This document shows, piece by piece, positions 33,262 through 43,762 of a DNA stretch of 64,000 nt. The number at the start of each line of letters is the position of its first letter. Within the stretch, counting starts at the first letter, position 1. Below the pieces are notes generated by a model, which ran no database searches, was not told the origin of the DNA, and worked only from the letters and a program-made list of their open reading frames with translations. The translations under genes were made by a program, and so were the position numbers. Origin of the DNA: Cyrtodaria siliqua (Eukaryota; Mollusca; Bivalvia; Adapedonta; Hiatellidae); contig JAWPHD010007132.1 in assembly GCA_037043455.1 (NCBI GenBank), forward strand, positions 1 to 64,000, written 5' to 3'.

Positions 33262-33572
33262 AGGGGCGTCCGTGTCTGAGTGGTTAGCGTCTCTGACTTG
33301 CAATCATTTGCCCCTCACCGCTGCAGGTTCGATCCCTCAGATGATTGCCCCTCACCGCTGCAGGTTCGATCCCTCAGAGGCCTAGGAATTTTTATGTGAG
33401 GAAGCTATCCAGCTGGCTTGCGGAATGTCGGTGGTTCTACCTTGGTGCCCGCCCGTGCACGAAAATTGCACGGAGGGGCACCTGGGGTCTTCCTCCACCA
33501 GTGGAAGCTGGAAAGTCGCCATATAACCTTAGCTGTTGGTGCGACTATAAACTCCAATTCAATTCAATTAAA
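33262..33572 (+). mobile_element. tRNA-derived SINE (family S2) with 12-bp target duplication
   Basis: Perfect duplication TTAACGTTGAGA at 33250-33261 and 33573-33584. The head has an A box (TGTCTGAGTGG) and two B boxes (GGTTCGATCCC), because 33309-33340 is repeated at 33346-33377. The body includes GGAGGGGCACCTGGGGTCTT and AAAGTCGCCATATAACC, and the tail is (AATTC)n. The body resembles SINE cores I know from bivalves. Confidence 0.93.
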
Positions 33573-33589
33573 TTAACGTTGAGAGGTAA

Positions 33590-34000
33590 TACCTATTCTG
33601 ATATATATGAATAGTATTATAAGATCAGCATACAGCTCCACGGATAATATTACTATATGAGAAATATTCATATGTATTTCAAAAAATTGTGTAATGTGTA
33701 ACGATGATTGAAAACGATTCTTTGGTTTATAAACCGGTGTCTAAAATTATATATCGTTACAGCCTAAGCCTTCGGATGTGGAGCTGAGACATCTGGATGA
33801 GTAAGCCTTCTACTATTTCTGTGTAGACAGCTGGTGCGTAACGTAATGATCGTGTGGAGACGGTCCCCTACCTGTACCTATAGGTCAGGAGTTTGTGGAG
33901 GCGTGAATACCCCGGGACACGTGTTTGCCCGTTATCAAACCTCACTGGAGACCCATCATCATATCATCAACCTTCATAGGAGGCATTTTATAATCATCAG
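33590..34000. other. no recognisable feature
   Basis: Some GC-rich patches (33840-33930) but no convincing exon. Confidence 0.4.
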
Positions 34001-34492
34001 CAGTGGCGTAGCTGCCTATAGGCACTGTAGACACGTGCCGGCACTGAAGGCACGTGCCTACACATTGTCCCCAGAAATCAAACTAAACAGCTAAAAATGC
34101 CAAAAATGCAATAAAAACAGAGAGTGGTATGGGGTGCAGGTGTATGGTCAGCTCATACCAATTTTCACTCGTGTTTTTTTTTTCAGAAAATAAAAGTCGA
34201 ACTGTTTTCGCTCGCGTCTCTCGGAACCAAACACACCATGATTGTGCAAATTTTCGAAAGATTTTCAGAAAGAAAGTATTCATATACATATCATACGTTA
34301 TTTTGTCCTGTTCCGATGTTTTTGTTCACAAAACCTTGAAATCGCGGGTTAAATGTTTGCTGCTAAAAATACCGTCAGAACGCAGGATTTGGCTTCCTTC
34401 TACAAAAATAATCCCGTGGGGTGGGGGTGGGGGAGGGGCGACCACCCTAGACCTTGTGCCTACACACTGATTTAGACACAGCTACGCCCCTG
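34001..34492. mobile_element. hAT-like non-autonomous element
   Basis: Left end CAGTGGCGTAGCTG, right end (reversed) CAGGGGCGTAGCTG; CAGGGGCGTAGC-type ends are common in hAT elements. The 8-bp flanks (ATCATCAG / ATCAACGC) match only partly. The interior contains a GGGGTGGGGGTGGGGGAGGG run and no transposase. Confidence 0.75.
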
Positions 34493-34689
34493 ATCAACGC
34501 TAACTGGAGTCGCGCACCGTATTCATCATCTTGCGCATCCGATTATTTGTATCAATCATGTTAGTTACTATTTTATAGTGTTAATTTCTTTGTAACTTTA
34601 CTGATGATTAAAACAAAAACATCCATATCATTATTGTTTATGTCATCTATAGGTCATCTATAGACTTTAGATTTAGTTAGTATTCATAA

Positions 34690-35320
34690 TACTACTACAA
34701 ATAAGTATAAAACAGAAAATGCAACTTTCACAGAACACAGTAAACCAAAAAACACGCAAAAAGACAAAATGAATGGCAATGTTTAGAAGGAATAAAGGCA
34801 AAGACGTCACAAAAATGAGATATAGGGTCCTATAGAAACCACAGCGTCCGAACGCAATGAGATCATAGGTCCGCACTGTACTGCAAACAAGGACTTTATA
34901 ATACAATGAAAGAGACAAAAAACAACAGAAAGGGTGGTGAAGACAGGGTTACCAACTTGGAACGGTCAGTAGGCAATAAGGCCTACTGATTAGCTTGAAT
35001 CGATTTTATATGCACACATCCTCGCTATTATCCTGTCTTCTTCAGCACCCAAATAGACAAGACAGTGTAAACAAAACTACATCCCATTAAAAAGAAATTC
35101 TCTAACAATAAAATCCACATCCAGAGAAACTAACCAAAGAAACACATACAAAATAATAAACATCTCAGGATGTATCCTGAATCGTACTGAACAACCATAG
35201 TAGTTGCAGATAAAGAGAAAACAAATCTAGGGTACGACCAGAAAACCCGAGGGACGAAAGCTCATGCACCCACCTCCCTTAGTTGGGGTTTCAGTAGGTA
35301 CAATCATAGAGTCCCAAGAG
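34690..35320 (-). mobile_element. Penelope-like tail, subfamily P2
   Basis: Parallel in layout to P1 but diverged. From the right it starts at the complement of GGACTCTATGATTGTACCTA and runs through the hairpin GTAGGC...GCCTAC at about 34975 and TGACCGTTCCAAG. It ends in AAAATGCAACTTTC-type AT-rich sequence. Confidence 0.75.
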
Positions 35321-35332
35321 GCAAAAAAAAAA

Positions 35333-35575
35333 AAAAGTTGACAATAAGGCTACCGCCTTGGAACGGTCAGTGGCAAAAAAGGCGCTGCGGATTTAAATCA
35401 GGTTCTAGGATGCACCAAACCTCACACTTACCCTACTTCACCCCAATAAAACAGGACAGTGTAAATAAAGAAATCCCCGCCATGAACTATTCTCTAACCA
35501 ACAAGGCAGCATTAATAGGCAATATAAGTAAAACACAAAGATGCTCGTGTATATATAAATACAAAAAAACAAAAA
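35333..35575 (-). mobile_element. Penelope-like tail, P1, partial
   Basis: Matches 20175-20400 closely, from GTTGACAATAAGGCTACCGC to the AT-rich part. It abuts the P2 copy across a run of 14 A. Confidence 0.8.
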
Positions 35576-36354
35576 CGTCTTATACGTTAATACAACATTT
35601 ATTTTTTATCTTTCATCTGTGTATTCGCTTGTTTTCCTTTGATAAGTATATATATATTTAACATATTTAAATGCACCACTGACATTGATTCCTTCCTGGG
35701 TTAGTCTCAACCATTAATGGCTATCATGAGAGACGACTATAAAATGCCGCATTACTATGAATCAGTAATGTTATTAATTACTGGTCTCTTCGATCTCTAT
35801 CCTTGTGACTTTAAGGTAGAATATCACTTAAGACGGTGCTAGGGGGCAAGGAAGGTGTTGATTATGTTTACCTCTCGTGAACAGACTAAAAGAAGATTCT
35901 ACTAGTTGTCACTATTGTTTGTGTCCTTGTTGCCAATGATCAATCAAAAATGCTGATTGAATATCCTCTTTGGCCACATTTTACCATTATGAGCTGTAGA
36001 TGATTCTAAACCATCGAATGAAGCCAAACAAGTTGGACAAAGCAGACATGTAAATCACTTTAGAAAAGAACAGCTGACAAGCCATATTTTGGGGCATCTG
36101 TTTGGAGATTTAACTGCATGTATGGATCAAAATAAGTAACAAATAGGCCGGGACACTTGCACATACTTCTTTTATTTTCTGAAATGCATTTACTTGCGAC
36201 CTGACGATTGATCATATGAAGTAAATATTCACATCGAACAGGAAATGTAACATTCACAGAATATAAACAAAAACACGCTCTCAAAATGAAATTGACAAGG
36301 CTAAATCGAAACAAAGTATGCGACACCACGCACATAAAAGGTTGACATGAGAGT
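35576..36354. other. no recognisable feature
   Basis: AT-rich between two Penelope-like copies; short chance frames only. Confidence 0.45.
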
Positions 36355-36900
36355 AGTTTAAAGAAGGTTTTACGATGCACCAAACCTCACTAATGTCATC
36401 CAAATTAAACGAGACAGTGTAAATAAATATATCATCGCAAACTATATCCTCTAAAAACTAGTCAGAATTAATTGGCAACAAAACACACACACGACTAGAA
36501 TGTCACAAAGCAAGTACTCCATCAATTATCAGAAGCAAGAGCCACACGTGAATAAACGCTTAATGGGACGACAAGACAAAATTGGACAAGCATTGAGCGT
36601 TAGCAACACTTTCTGGATTTAGGTTAACGCCATCAGAGTGTCCACAATTAGTCGGGTCATCGCACAATCAAAGAGGAAAGGATAGTGGTGAAAAGAAAAT
36701 TGGTTAACCACTTAACATTCAGTGCGTTGCAAAATGATAGGGTCGTAACCTTTTTTTGATAAACTTTCTTACAAGTTGCCAAAGAAGGGCTGTAAATTTT
36801 GCCAAGTTTGTATTCCAATGTATGGAAATATGTACGCATGCCTAGGACGGTTTCACGTTTCGACCTGGAAGTAGGACATGACATTTATTTGACTGCTGTA
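36355..36900 (-). mobile_element. Penelope-like copy, degraded, RT end plus tail
   Basis: The tail (GCACCAAACCTCACTAATGT... GACAGTGTAAATAAA) is on the left. To its right, on the minus strand, the end of the RT frame is readable in pieces (AAGTTTATCAAAAAAAGG, CTATCATTTTGCAACGCACT) with frameshifts. It is older than the 24-kb copy. Confidence 0.7.
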
Positions 36901-37579
36901 ACCATAACTGCGTCCATGTTTAAACCTTGATGTGTAACAAGATGACCACAAAATGGGCTTTCAGCTTTGAACACTACAGTCTAGTCGAGGTTTCATTTGA
37001 TTCCCATGATTCTACATATAACTATCAGTTAACTATCAGTAGCTTCAGATTTCTATCATGGTAGTCATACCTTTACCAAAGACAACAATATCAACTACAG
37101 TGGTTCTGACCGCAGTTGTCACTCCTTGTGTCTAAACGACACAGACCTTCGCAATTATGTTTGATATTTTAATGCCATCTGGTTTATGTTTGACCTGGTC
37201 ACTGGTACCCTTCCATGATGTTAAACAATATGGTATGCGTCTTAGAGGAAGTGCATCCAACATTTGCCAAGCAATAAGCATTACCATACGTTGACAGTAC
37301 ATCCTCCTTAGTCCTCGTTAGTAAGATATTGTGACTCACAGTCCATTTTAGGTGCGTGTATTATATTGCTTTGGCTATCTATCGTGTTAAAATGGTTAAA
37401 CATTAAACAAAACGTGTCCGTAATGTGGTATAATAGGCAATGCTCACAATTCTTTTATTTCAATTATTGTAAAAACTGTCATTTAAATCCTTAGAGAAAT
37501 TCCAAACGTCTGACAGCATGTTCTGTTCTGTTCTAGCAATTGGGAATAATATGCAGAGACATACATGCACTTTATTCAG
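36901..37579. other. no recognisable feature
   Basis: No repeat or frame of note upstream of the candidate exon. Confidence 0.4.
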
Positions 37580-37813
37580 TTGCCGAAGACAGCTGATTTG
37601 TATCTGTCTATGGTTAAGCAAGCTTTACAACTTGAATTGCTAGAGAACTCGTCTAAAAAAGTTAAACGGTATAAACACATATTTTGGAACCTTCACAGGT
37701 TACCGTTTCGCTGTGGATTTGAAGTGTTCGTAGATCAGTCTACTCAGTGTAGAATGCGGCAATTTTTCCGAGCTCTTTATGTGTCCGGGATGTTTACGGA
37801 GCAAAATGAAATC
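37580..37813 (+). CDS. candidate internal coding exon, 78 codons, phase 0-0
   Basis: An acceptor (CACTTTATTCAG) and a strong donor (GTAAGT at 37814) bracket 234 bp that are open in phase 0 across the whole length. The peptide starts LPKTADLYLSMVKQALQLEL and includes KHIFWNLHRLPFRCGFEVF and RQFFRALYVSGMF. Composition is globular, not repeat-like, with balanced amino acids. I do not recognise the family. A host gene exon or an exon of an old transposon are both possible. No partner exon was found within a few kb. Confidence 0.4.
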
Positions 37814-38049
37814 GTAAGTGCAATTGAATGAAACCGCAAGTATTGGAATGGAATAAGTGCAATCTTTAAAAGTATTTTCATGGATGAAGATCCATGAAAT
37901 TTATTGAATCCATGAATATATAACGACAAAGTTTAACGTTTATAATGCCAAAAAGAAGCGAAAAAGAAGCAAATCAGCTTGTCGACACTGTCACTTAAAA
38001 CAATTTTTGATTTTTTATCAATTTCCATTTGAATGATTATATCAGAAAA

Positions 38050-38095
38050 TTTAATTCTGATGAAGGCTGTCAAGCCGAAACGTTAAAATGTCTGT
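38050..38095 (+). ncRNA. hammerhead-ribozyme-like core
   Basis: CTGATGA (38057-38063) and GAAA (38077-38080) are joined by a 3-bp stem GGC/GCC with a 6-base loop. CGTTA follows, as in the short stem III and cleavage site of Penelope-associated hammerheads. Stem I pairing is weak here, so activity is doubtful. The core match itself is exact. Confidence 0.55.
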
Positions 38096-38099
38096 GTTG

Positions 38100-38810
38100 T
38101 TATTTTTTTTAACTATCATTAAGGATTATATCAATAAGACCTTGGCCAAGTTTCACAGTAAACACTATTGACGCATCCATTGCGTAGTTAATGCTTTTGA
38201 TAAAAACAGCAACACTTATTTCAGCTTGATAACTCTCAGATTTTCATTAATTATACAAACAATTGTTTGCATTCCTGTCAGTTCACAGGCCCACAGTCAT
38301 GTTTATTTACTTATCGGCAGCTTTTTTACGCTTGCGTAAAACCCTGCTTGTATAACATATGAAACAGACAATGTTCATCAACTGTGATACAATAGAGATA
38401 TGGCATAGTAGCAAGAGTAGTCTACCTTTGAACAAATATTGAACCGAATGCACTGAAATAGGACATTTCTTAAATCAATCATGCCTGTATTATAAAATAA
38501 CATTTTCTAAACAAATATTCAAGTCTGCCCTTAATACTCAACTAAGATAGAAATGTTTGCAAACAATTATATTCGTGTCACTAATAATATATATCGAACA
38601 AAAACGATTTTAAACCTGAAATTAAACTATATTGTACGTAAAAACAATAATAAGCGTTGGGAAGCAGTTGGTATGAACATATATTTTGTAAACAATCTCA
38701 AACAATCTAAATAATGCTATTCATAAAAACAATTTACACAAAAGATAATCACTAGCTCACGTGACACACACTCTTTAAAAATGGTGTTAGTAGGAGTGTT
38801 TGTGATAAGG
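38100..38810. other. AT-rich, includes repeat D2 (38348-38422)
   Basis: D2 matches 27000-27072. Otherwise nothing is recognised. Confidence 0.5.
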
Positions 38811-39072
38811 GTAACAATATGTTCCTTTTGATTGGAATTTAGGGGTTTTATTAGTGTCATATTTTCAGATCTGTTTAATAAACCCTATAACATTCACATT
38901 TCAATATGTTCGAGATCTCGAACATATTGAAATGTGAATGTAATAGGGTTTATTAAACAGATCTGAAAATCTCGAACATATTGAAATGTGAATGTTATAG
39001 CGTTTATTAAACAGATCTGAAAATATGACACTAATAAAAACCCTAAATTTCAATCATAAGGAACATATTGTT
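38811..39072. repeat. large palindrome with internal 54-bp duplication
   Basis: The centre is CGAGATCTCG at 38911-38920. The left arm (38811-38915) is complementary to 38916-38969 plus 39024-39072. The extra block 38970-39023 repeats 38916-38969 with two changes. The fold-back would give a hairpin of about 105 bp with few mismatches. No coding sequence; foldback/MITE-like. Confidence 0.9.
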
Positions 39073-39106
39073 TCAATGGATGAGTGAAACAAATGTGTAC
39101 CTTACG

Positions 39107-39128
39107 ATATATATATATATATATATAT
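39107..39128. repeat. (AT)n microsatellite
   Basis: Eleven AT dinucleotides. Confidence 0.9.
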
Positions 39129-39485
39129 CATATTCACTTCAGAAATGAATGTGACCAAATTGTAAATACCTGCTGAATTATAGCCTAAACTTTAATTTCA
39201 CTTTCCTTCACACAGCTGACATCAATAATTCATATCACAATCACAGTTTGGAAGACTTAATTCCTTAATAAATTGCCGTAAGACAACATTTAAGTAAATT
39301 ATTTGCTCGGTTCTGGAAACCAAATAAGTATGCAACGATCGCAAACATATATGAAATGTAAGCAAAAATGCAAATCTTAATAAATAACCGTTTGCACTCA
39401 AATAAAAAGAAAACCAACATGTTCAGCAACGACGCGACAAAATCACCAAACTGTCTGCAGAGGCGGCCTACTCGTATGTGGGCAA

Positions 39486-41035
39486 AACTTATTTGTGATG
39501 CGCAGGCTTCATAACCGCTGATCCCAACTAAATTCCATTTTGTTTATTTCGCTCTTCGGGGCATAGAATTTTGTTAGATACTGGGACCATACGCCGCTGG
39601 ACATGGAATTATGACATTAAGAGTAGCATGTCCACCGTCATATGCATGCCATCTTCGGGATGGTTAAAATTCTGTACTATTGATTTTATGAATATCGAGT
39701 TCTGCTCAACCCGGGGGTAGTGGGGCTTGAACGGTAGCAAGCATATTTCACTACCGTTCATGAACAGTCTCAATCAAGCCGAGACTGCAATATTTCGTAT
39801 TTATCGTGTTCGGCCGTTTCCAAAGGTCCACTCTCATACTCTTATATATAGCACAGTAGCGTTTCGTGTGCAGTGTGGCGGCAGTAAAACGTCTCCCCGC
39901 GTTTGCAGTTAGGACTGTTATTCATTCGATCTTTGGAGATCGCTGAACCCGATACTTAAATTTCGATTCGGTGGTTCCACTACTCCGCCGATAAAGGCTC
40001 TGGATATTGTTTAATCACACCTAGGATATGTTGTTTGCTTTTAATTTAGTCTTTAGACGGTTACTTGTGATGCGGAAGTTTCATAACCGCTGCTCCCAAC
40101 TAGTTTCCAGTTTGTTTATTTCGCTCTTCAGGGCATATAATTGTGTTAGATACTGGGACCATACGCCACTGGACATGGAATTATGGCAGTAAAAGTAGCA
40201 TGTCCACCGCCATATGCCATCGTCGGGATGTTTTAAATTCTGTACTATTGATTTTATGAATATTGAGTTCTGCTTAATCCGGGGCTAGGGGCGTAAACGG
40301 TAGCAAACATATTTCACTACCGTTCATGAACAGTCTCAATCAAACCGAGACTGCAATAATTCGTATTTATCGTGTTCGGCCGTTTCCAATGGTCCACTCT
40401 CATACCCTTTATGTAGCACAGTAGCGTTGCTTGTGCAGTGTGGCGGCAGTAAAACGTCTCCCCGCGCTTGCAGTCAGGACAGTTATTCATTCGATCTTTG
40501 GAGATCGCTGAACCCGATATTTATGTTTAGATATCGGTGGTACATTTTCAAATGTTTATGCTTTCTTACTTAAATTTCGATTCGGTGGTTCCACTACTCC
40601 GGCCAATAAAGGCTCTGGGTATTGTTTAACCACCCATAGGATATGTTGTCTGCTTTTTAATTTAGTCTTTTGACTGATACTTGTGATGCATGCGCATGCT
40701 TCATAACCGTTGCTCCCAACTAAATACCATTTTGTTTATTTCGCTCTTCGGGACATATAATTTCGTTAGATACTGGGTCCATACGCCGCTGGACATGGAA
40801 TTATGACACTAAAAGTAGCATGTCCACCGCCATATGCTTGCCATCTTCGGGATGGTTAAAATTCTGTACTATTGATTTCATGAATATTGAGATCGGCTCA
40901 ACCCGAGGCTAGGGGGCGTGAACGGTAGCAAGCATATTTCACTACCGTCTCATTCAAACCGAGACTGCAATATTTCGTATTTATCGTGTTCGGCCGTTTC
41001 CAAAGGTCCAATCTCATACTCTTTTATGATAACAC
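39486..41035 (+). repeat. RepA tandem array, 2.6 units
   Basis: Units start with TTGTGATGCGCAGGCTTC-type text at about 39494, 40066 and 40682 (periods about 572 and 616). Each has about 350 bp ending at CATACTCTT, containing two hairpins. The first two continue with a second part: TATA-like TTATATATA (39843), CAGTGTGGCGGCAGTAAAAC and an AATAAAGGCTCTGG poly(A)-type signal (40605). TATA plus AATAAA is the layout of a retroelement LTR. Shorter copies elsewhere stop at CATACTCTTT, so LTR and small-RNA-like origins both remain open. Confidence 0.8.
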
Positions 41036-41974
41036 TCTGTTGAAAAAGATGTGCTTGAAAATTTCTACACCCACCACCCTCTCAGGTCGCTACCCCAATA
41101 TGATCATTTACGTGTGTTAATCAGACATGTATTTCCTCTCACATAATACATAGTACATTGACATTATGGTCCTGTATCTACCGTCACTGGAACGTCTCGT
41201 CTTTTCTCTACTGTAACAGTGAGCACAATGCTCAGCTTTATAGTGCTGCCACAATGGAATATCACTCCAGTGGGGCCTTTTTTAATTCCCATCAGTATTT
41301 TTGTCCAAAGACGACTTCTTGAACTATGTGCTTGTTATTGCCTTGTTATTGATGGCAAGATAGAAATGAAATTAGGATCCATAACTTCATTACGTCGATA
41401 GCTGCGTTAGAGCATCATTGGAGCCTCAACCATAACCTTAAAATAAGATGTTTTTAATTTTCAGATCAATGCACAATAGCATGTAAGTTATTTATAACAA
41501 TACTGCTCCAGAAAAAAGATTGTGTGTAATATATATTGGCACCCTTGTAGCAGACATCATTAAACAATGAATACAATAAAGATGGAGCTACCTGAAAGCA
41601 TTAGTTTCTTTAACAGTTAAGCAAAGGGAAACTAAACCACCTTTCAAAATATGTAACACAAGTAAAAATGAATCATATTATGTATGACTACAATTCCGCA
41701 GGTAGAACATATAGATAGTGATACTACATGTATAATTTTTCATTCAGCCTGTTTAGGACGTAAACAATTGGACATACAGCTAATACACGGCGTTTCATCG
41801 GATAATCGCAGTTCGACGTTAGTTTTTCGGATAAGAACGTGAAATCGGTACGTTTTGGAGCAGATAAGGTGCAAAGATCATCTTCATGAATGTAAACACA
41901 GTGATTTTCAAAGTATGAACAATGTTTATGTTTCCTTAATGAAAACTATTTCCATTTTCCAAAGAGCTGTGTTA
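41036..41974. other. no recognisable feature
   Basis: AT-rich with only short chance frames. Confidence 0.45.
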
Positions 41975-42165
41975 GGCCGTATAAAGCTCCCTCCGCATAA
42001 CGCTCCCCGCGGAGCATTATGCGTATCTTACATCCGCTTAAAGCTCTCCAGGAGCTTTATGCGTACCCTTCTTCCGCATAAAGCTCCCCTGTAGCTTAAT
42101 GCGGAGGACATGTACATATGATTTTGAGCTAGTCGACAAACGTTCCGCATAAAGCTCCCTAACTA
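41975..42165. repeat. cluster of CCGCATAAAGCTCC hairpins (left)
   Basis: Three consecutive imperfect hairpins: CGCATAACGCTCC/GGAGCATTATGCG (41994-42023), CGCTTAAAGCTC/GAGCTTTATGCG (about 42035-42063) and CCGCATAAAGCT/AGCTTAATGCGG (42073-42103), plus a single arm at about 42145. Confidence 0.85.
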
Positions 42166-42189
42166 GATGATGTTCAACATCATCGTAAT

Positions 42190-42473
42190 AAACAAGCAAA
42201 ATATAATCATCATCATCATCAAAAGCAGCAGCAATAGCAGTCAGTCTCCTTTATCATCATCATCATCATCATAAAGATCATCATCATCGTCATCATCATC
42301 ATCATCAAAGGCAGCAGCAGCAGCTGAAAAAGAGAGGAAGAAGAAGAAGAAGAAGAAGAAAAAGAAGAAGAAGAAGAAGAAGAAGAAGAAGAAGAAGAAG
42401 AAGAAGAAGAAGAAAAGAAGAAGAAGAAGAAGAAGAAGAAGAAGAAGAAGAAGAAGAAGAAGAAGAAGAAGAA

Positions 42474-42510
<37 letters not shown>

Positions 42511-42557
42511 GTGATGATAATGATGAATATTATAAAAAAAATATTTTAAAAATATTA

Positions 42558-42593
<36 letters not shown>

Positions 42594-42600
42594 GATGTAT
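42190..42600. repeat. compound trinucleotide microsatellites
   Basis: (ATC)n at about 42205-42306, (GAA)n at about 42333-42473, (GAT)n at about 42474-42515 and (ATT)n at about 42555-42593. The purine-rich (GAA)n run is about 140 bp, nearly uninterrupted, and could form triplex DNA. Confidence 0.92.
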
Positions 42601-42654
42601 TGTTCTTATTATTATTTATGTCTTGTTCTTGTTCTAATGTCTGTATATTTTATG

Positions 42655-42912
42655 TCTCCTAACTAAATTCCATTATGTTTATTTCACTCCATGTCCACAG
42701 CCATATGTATGCCATCTTCGGGATGGTTAAAATTATGTACTATTGATTTTATGAATATTGAGTTCTGCTCAAATCCGGGGCTAGAGGGCGTGAGCGGTAG
42801 CTCGTATTTTTCACTACCGTTCATAAACAGTCTCAATCAAACCGAGACTGCAATATTTCGTATGTATCGTGTTCGGCTGTTTCCAAAGTTCCACTATCAT
42901 ACTCTTTCTTAT
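42655..42912 (+). repeat. RepA copy with internal deletion
   Basis: Starts at CTAACTAAATTCCATTATGT, lacks the GGGACCATACGCC part, and ends at CATACTCTTTC. Its first hairpin is GAGCGGTAG...CTACCGTTC, giving one G-U pair. It is inserted between the two hairpin clusters. Confidence 0.8.
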
Positions 42913-42914
42913 TC

Positions 42915-43060
42915 AAGCTGGGGAGCTTCATGCGGATTGAGTATACATCCTCTCCTTATAAAGCTCCCCGGAGAGCGTTATTCGGAGGGAGCGTTATGCG
43001 GTTCTACAATCGACGTATACGGGGAGCGTTATTCGGAGGGAGCATTATGGGGTGCTACAC
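42915..43060. repeat. cluster of CCGCATAAAGCTCC hairpins (right)
   Basis: Includes GGGGAGCTTCATGCGG, TTATAAAGCTCCCCGG and repeated GGGGAGCGTTATTCGGAGGG units. Related to 41975-42165, so the microsatellites and RepA lie inside or between copies of one repeat. Confidence 0.75.
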
Positions 43061-43484
43061 AGCACCCAAAATTGGTGTTGTTGCTAACTGGACGTCCAGA
43101 TTTTACGGCATCTTTCACAGACTCTTGCTCGGCCTTGAATTTAGACACCCGCCCGGTAGTAAACTTTCTTAGAAGATACCTAAATATAATATGTAAATAT
43201 CTGTTGGCCTGAAACCGAGATTACAACGAAATTTTAAATAGCCCCGAAATTCTATTGAATTTATAGCGCGATTGCCAACCATAATTTTACACAGTACTCA
43301 ATGACTAGTCAGTTACAAGCCTGAATTGTCATATATTTTGATTGCGTGCATGTATATCGATAACCGTGCATGCGTATCGATAACTGTAGTATATCGTTAG
43401 ATAGGAGATGATTATTTCTACGAAAAGTGAAAGCCAAATAATCGACTGAAAGTCCCTATCCCGTTATCAACAGTTAAATTTTAT
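43061..43484. other. no recognisable feature
   Basis: Contains a small duplication GTATATCGATAACCGTGCAT / GCGTATCGATAACTGTAG at about 43355. Confidence 0.45.
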
Positions 43485-43762
43485 AACAGATGTACACCCT
43501 TTCTAAACTTACTGACGACGACGACGTATATATATATAAATTACATGATCCAGACTGTATAGAAGACACAATGTAAATGGCTTTAACCAGCCAGACCAAA
43601 CCCTAAAACTGGAGAGTTGAATTAAGAGGTACCAACTCATAATATTCTTACGAACCCATGAAAAAACCTATAATTTGAATCGGCATATATACATAAGTAT
43701 GAGACCTGAACACCTGGATAGAGTTTTGATAAACGATTTTGTATTGTAATTCTGCTGTTGGC
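43485..43762. repeat. dispersed repeat D1, copy 2
   Basis: Same orientation as 25619-25920 and about 75-80 percent identical by eye. Confidence 0.7.

Noticed and set aside
42691..43212. 173-codon plus-strand frame
   Set aside because: It runs through RepA and the hairpin cluster; repeat-derived.
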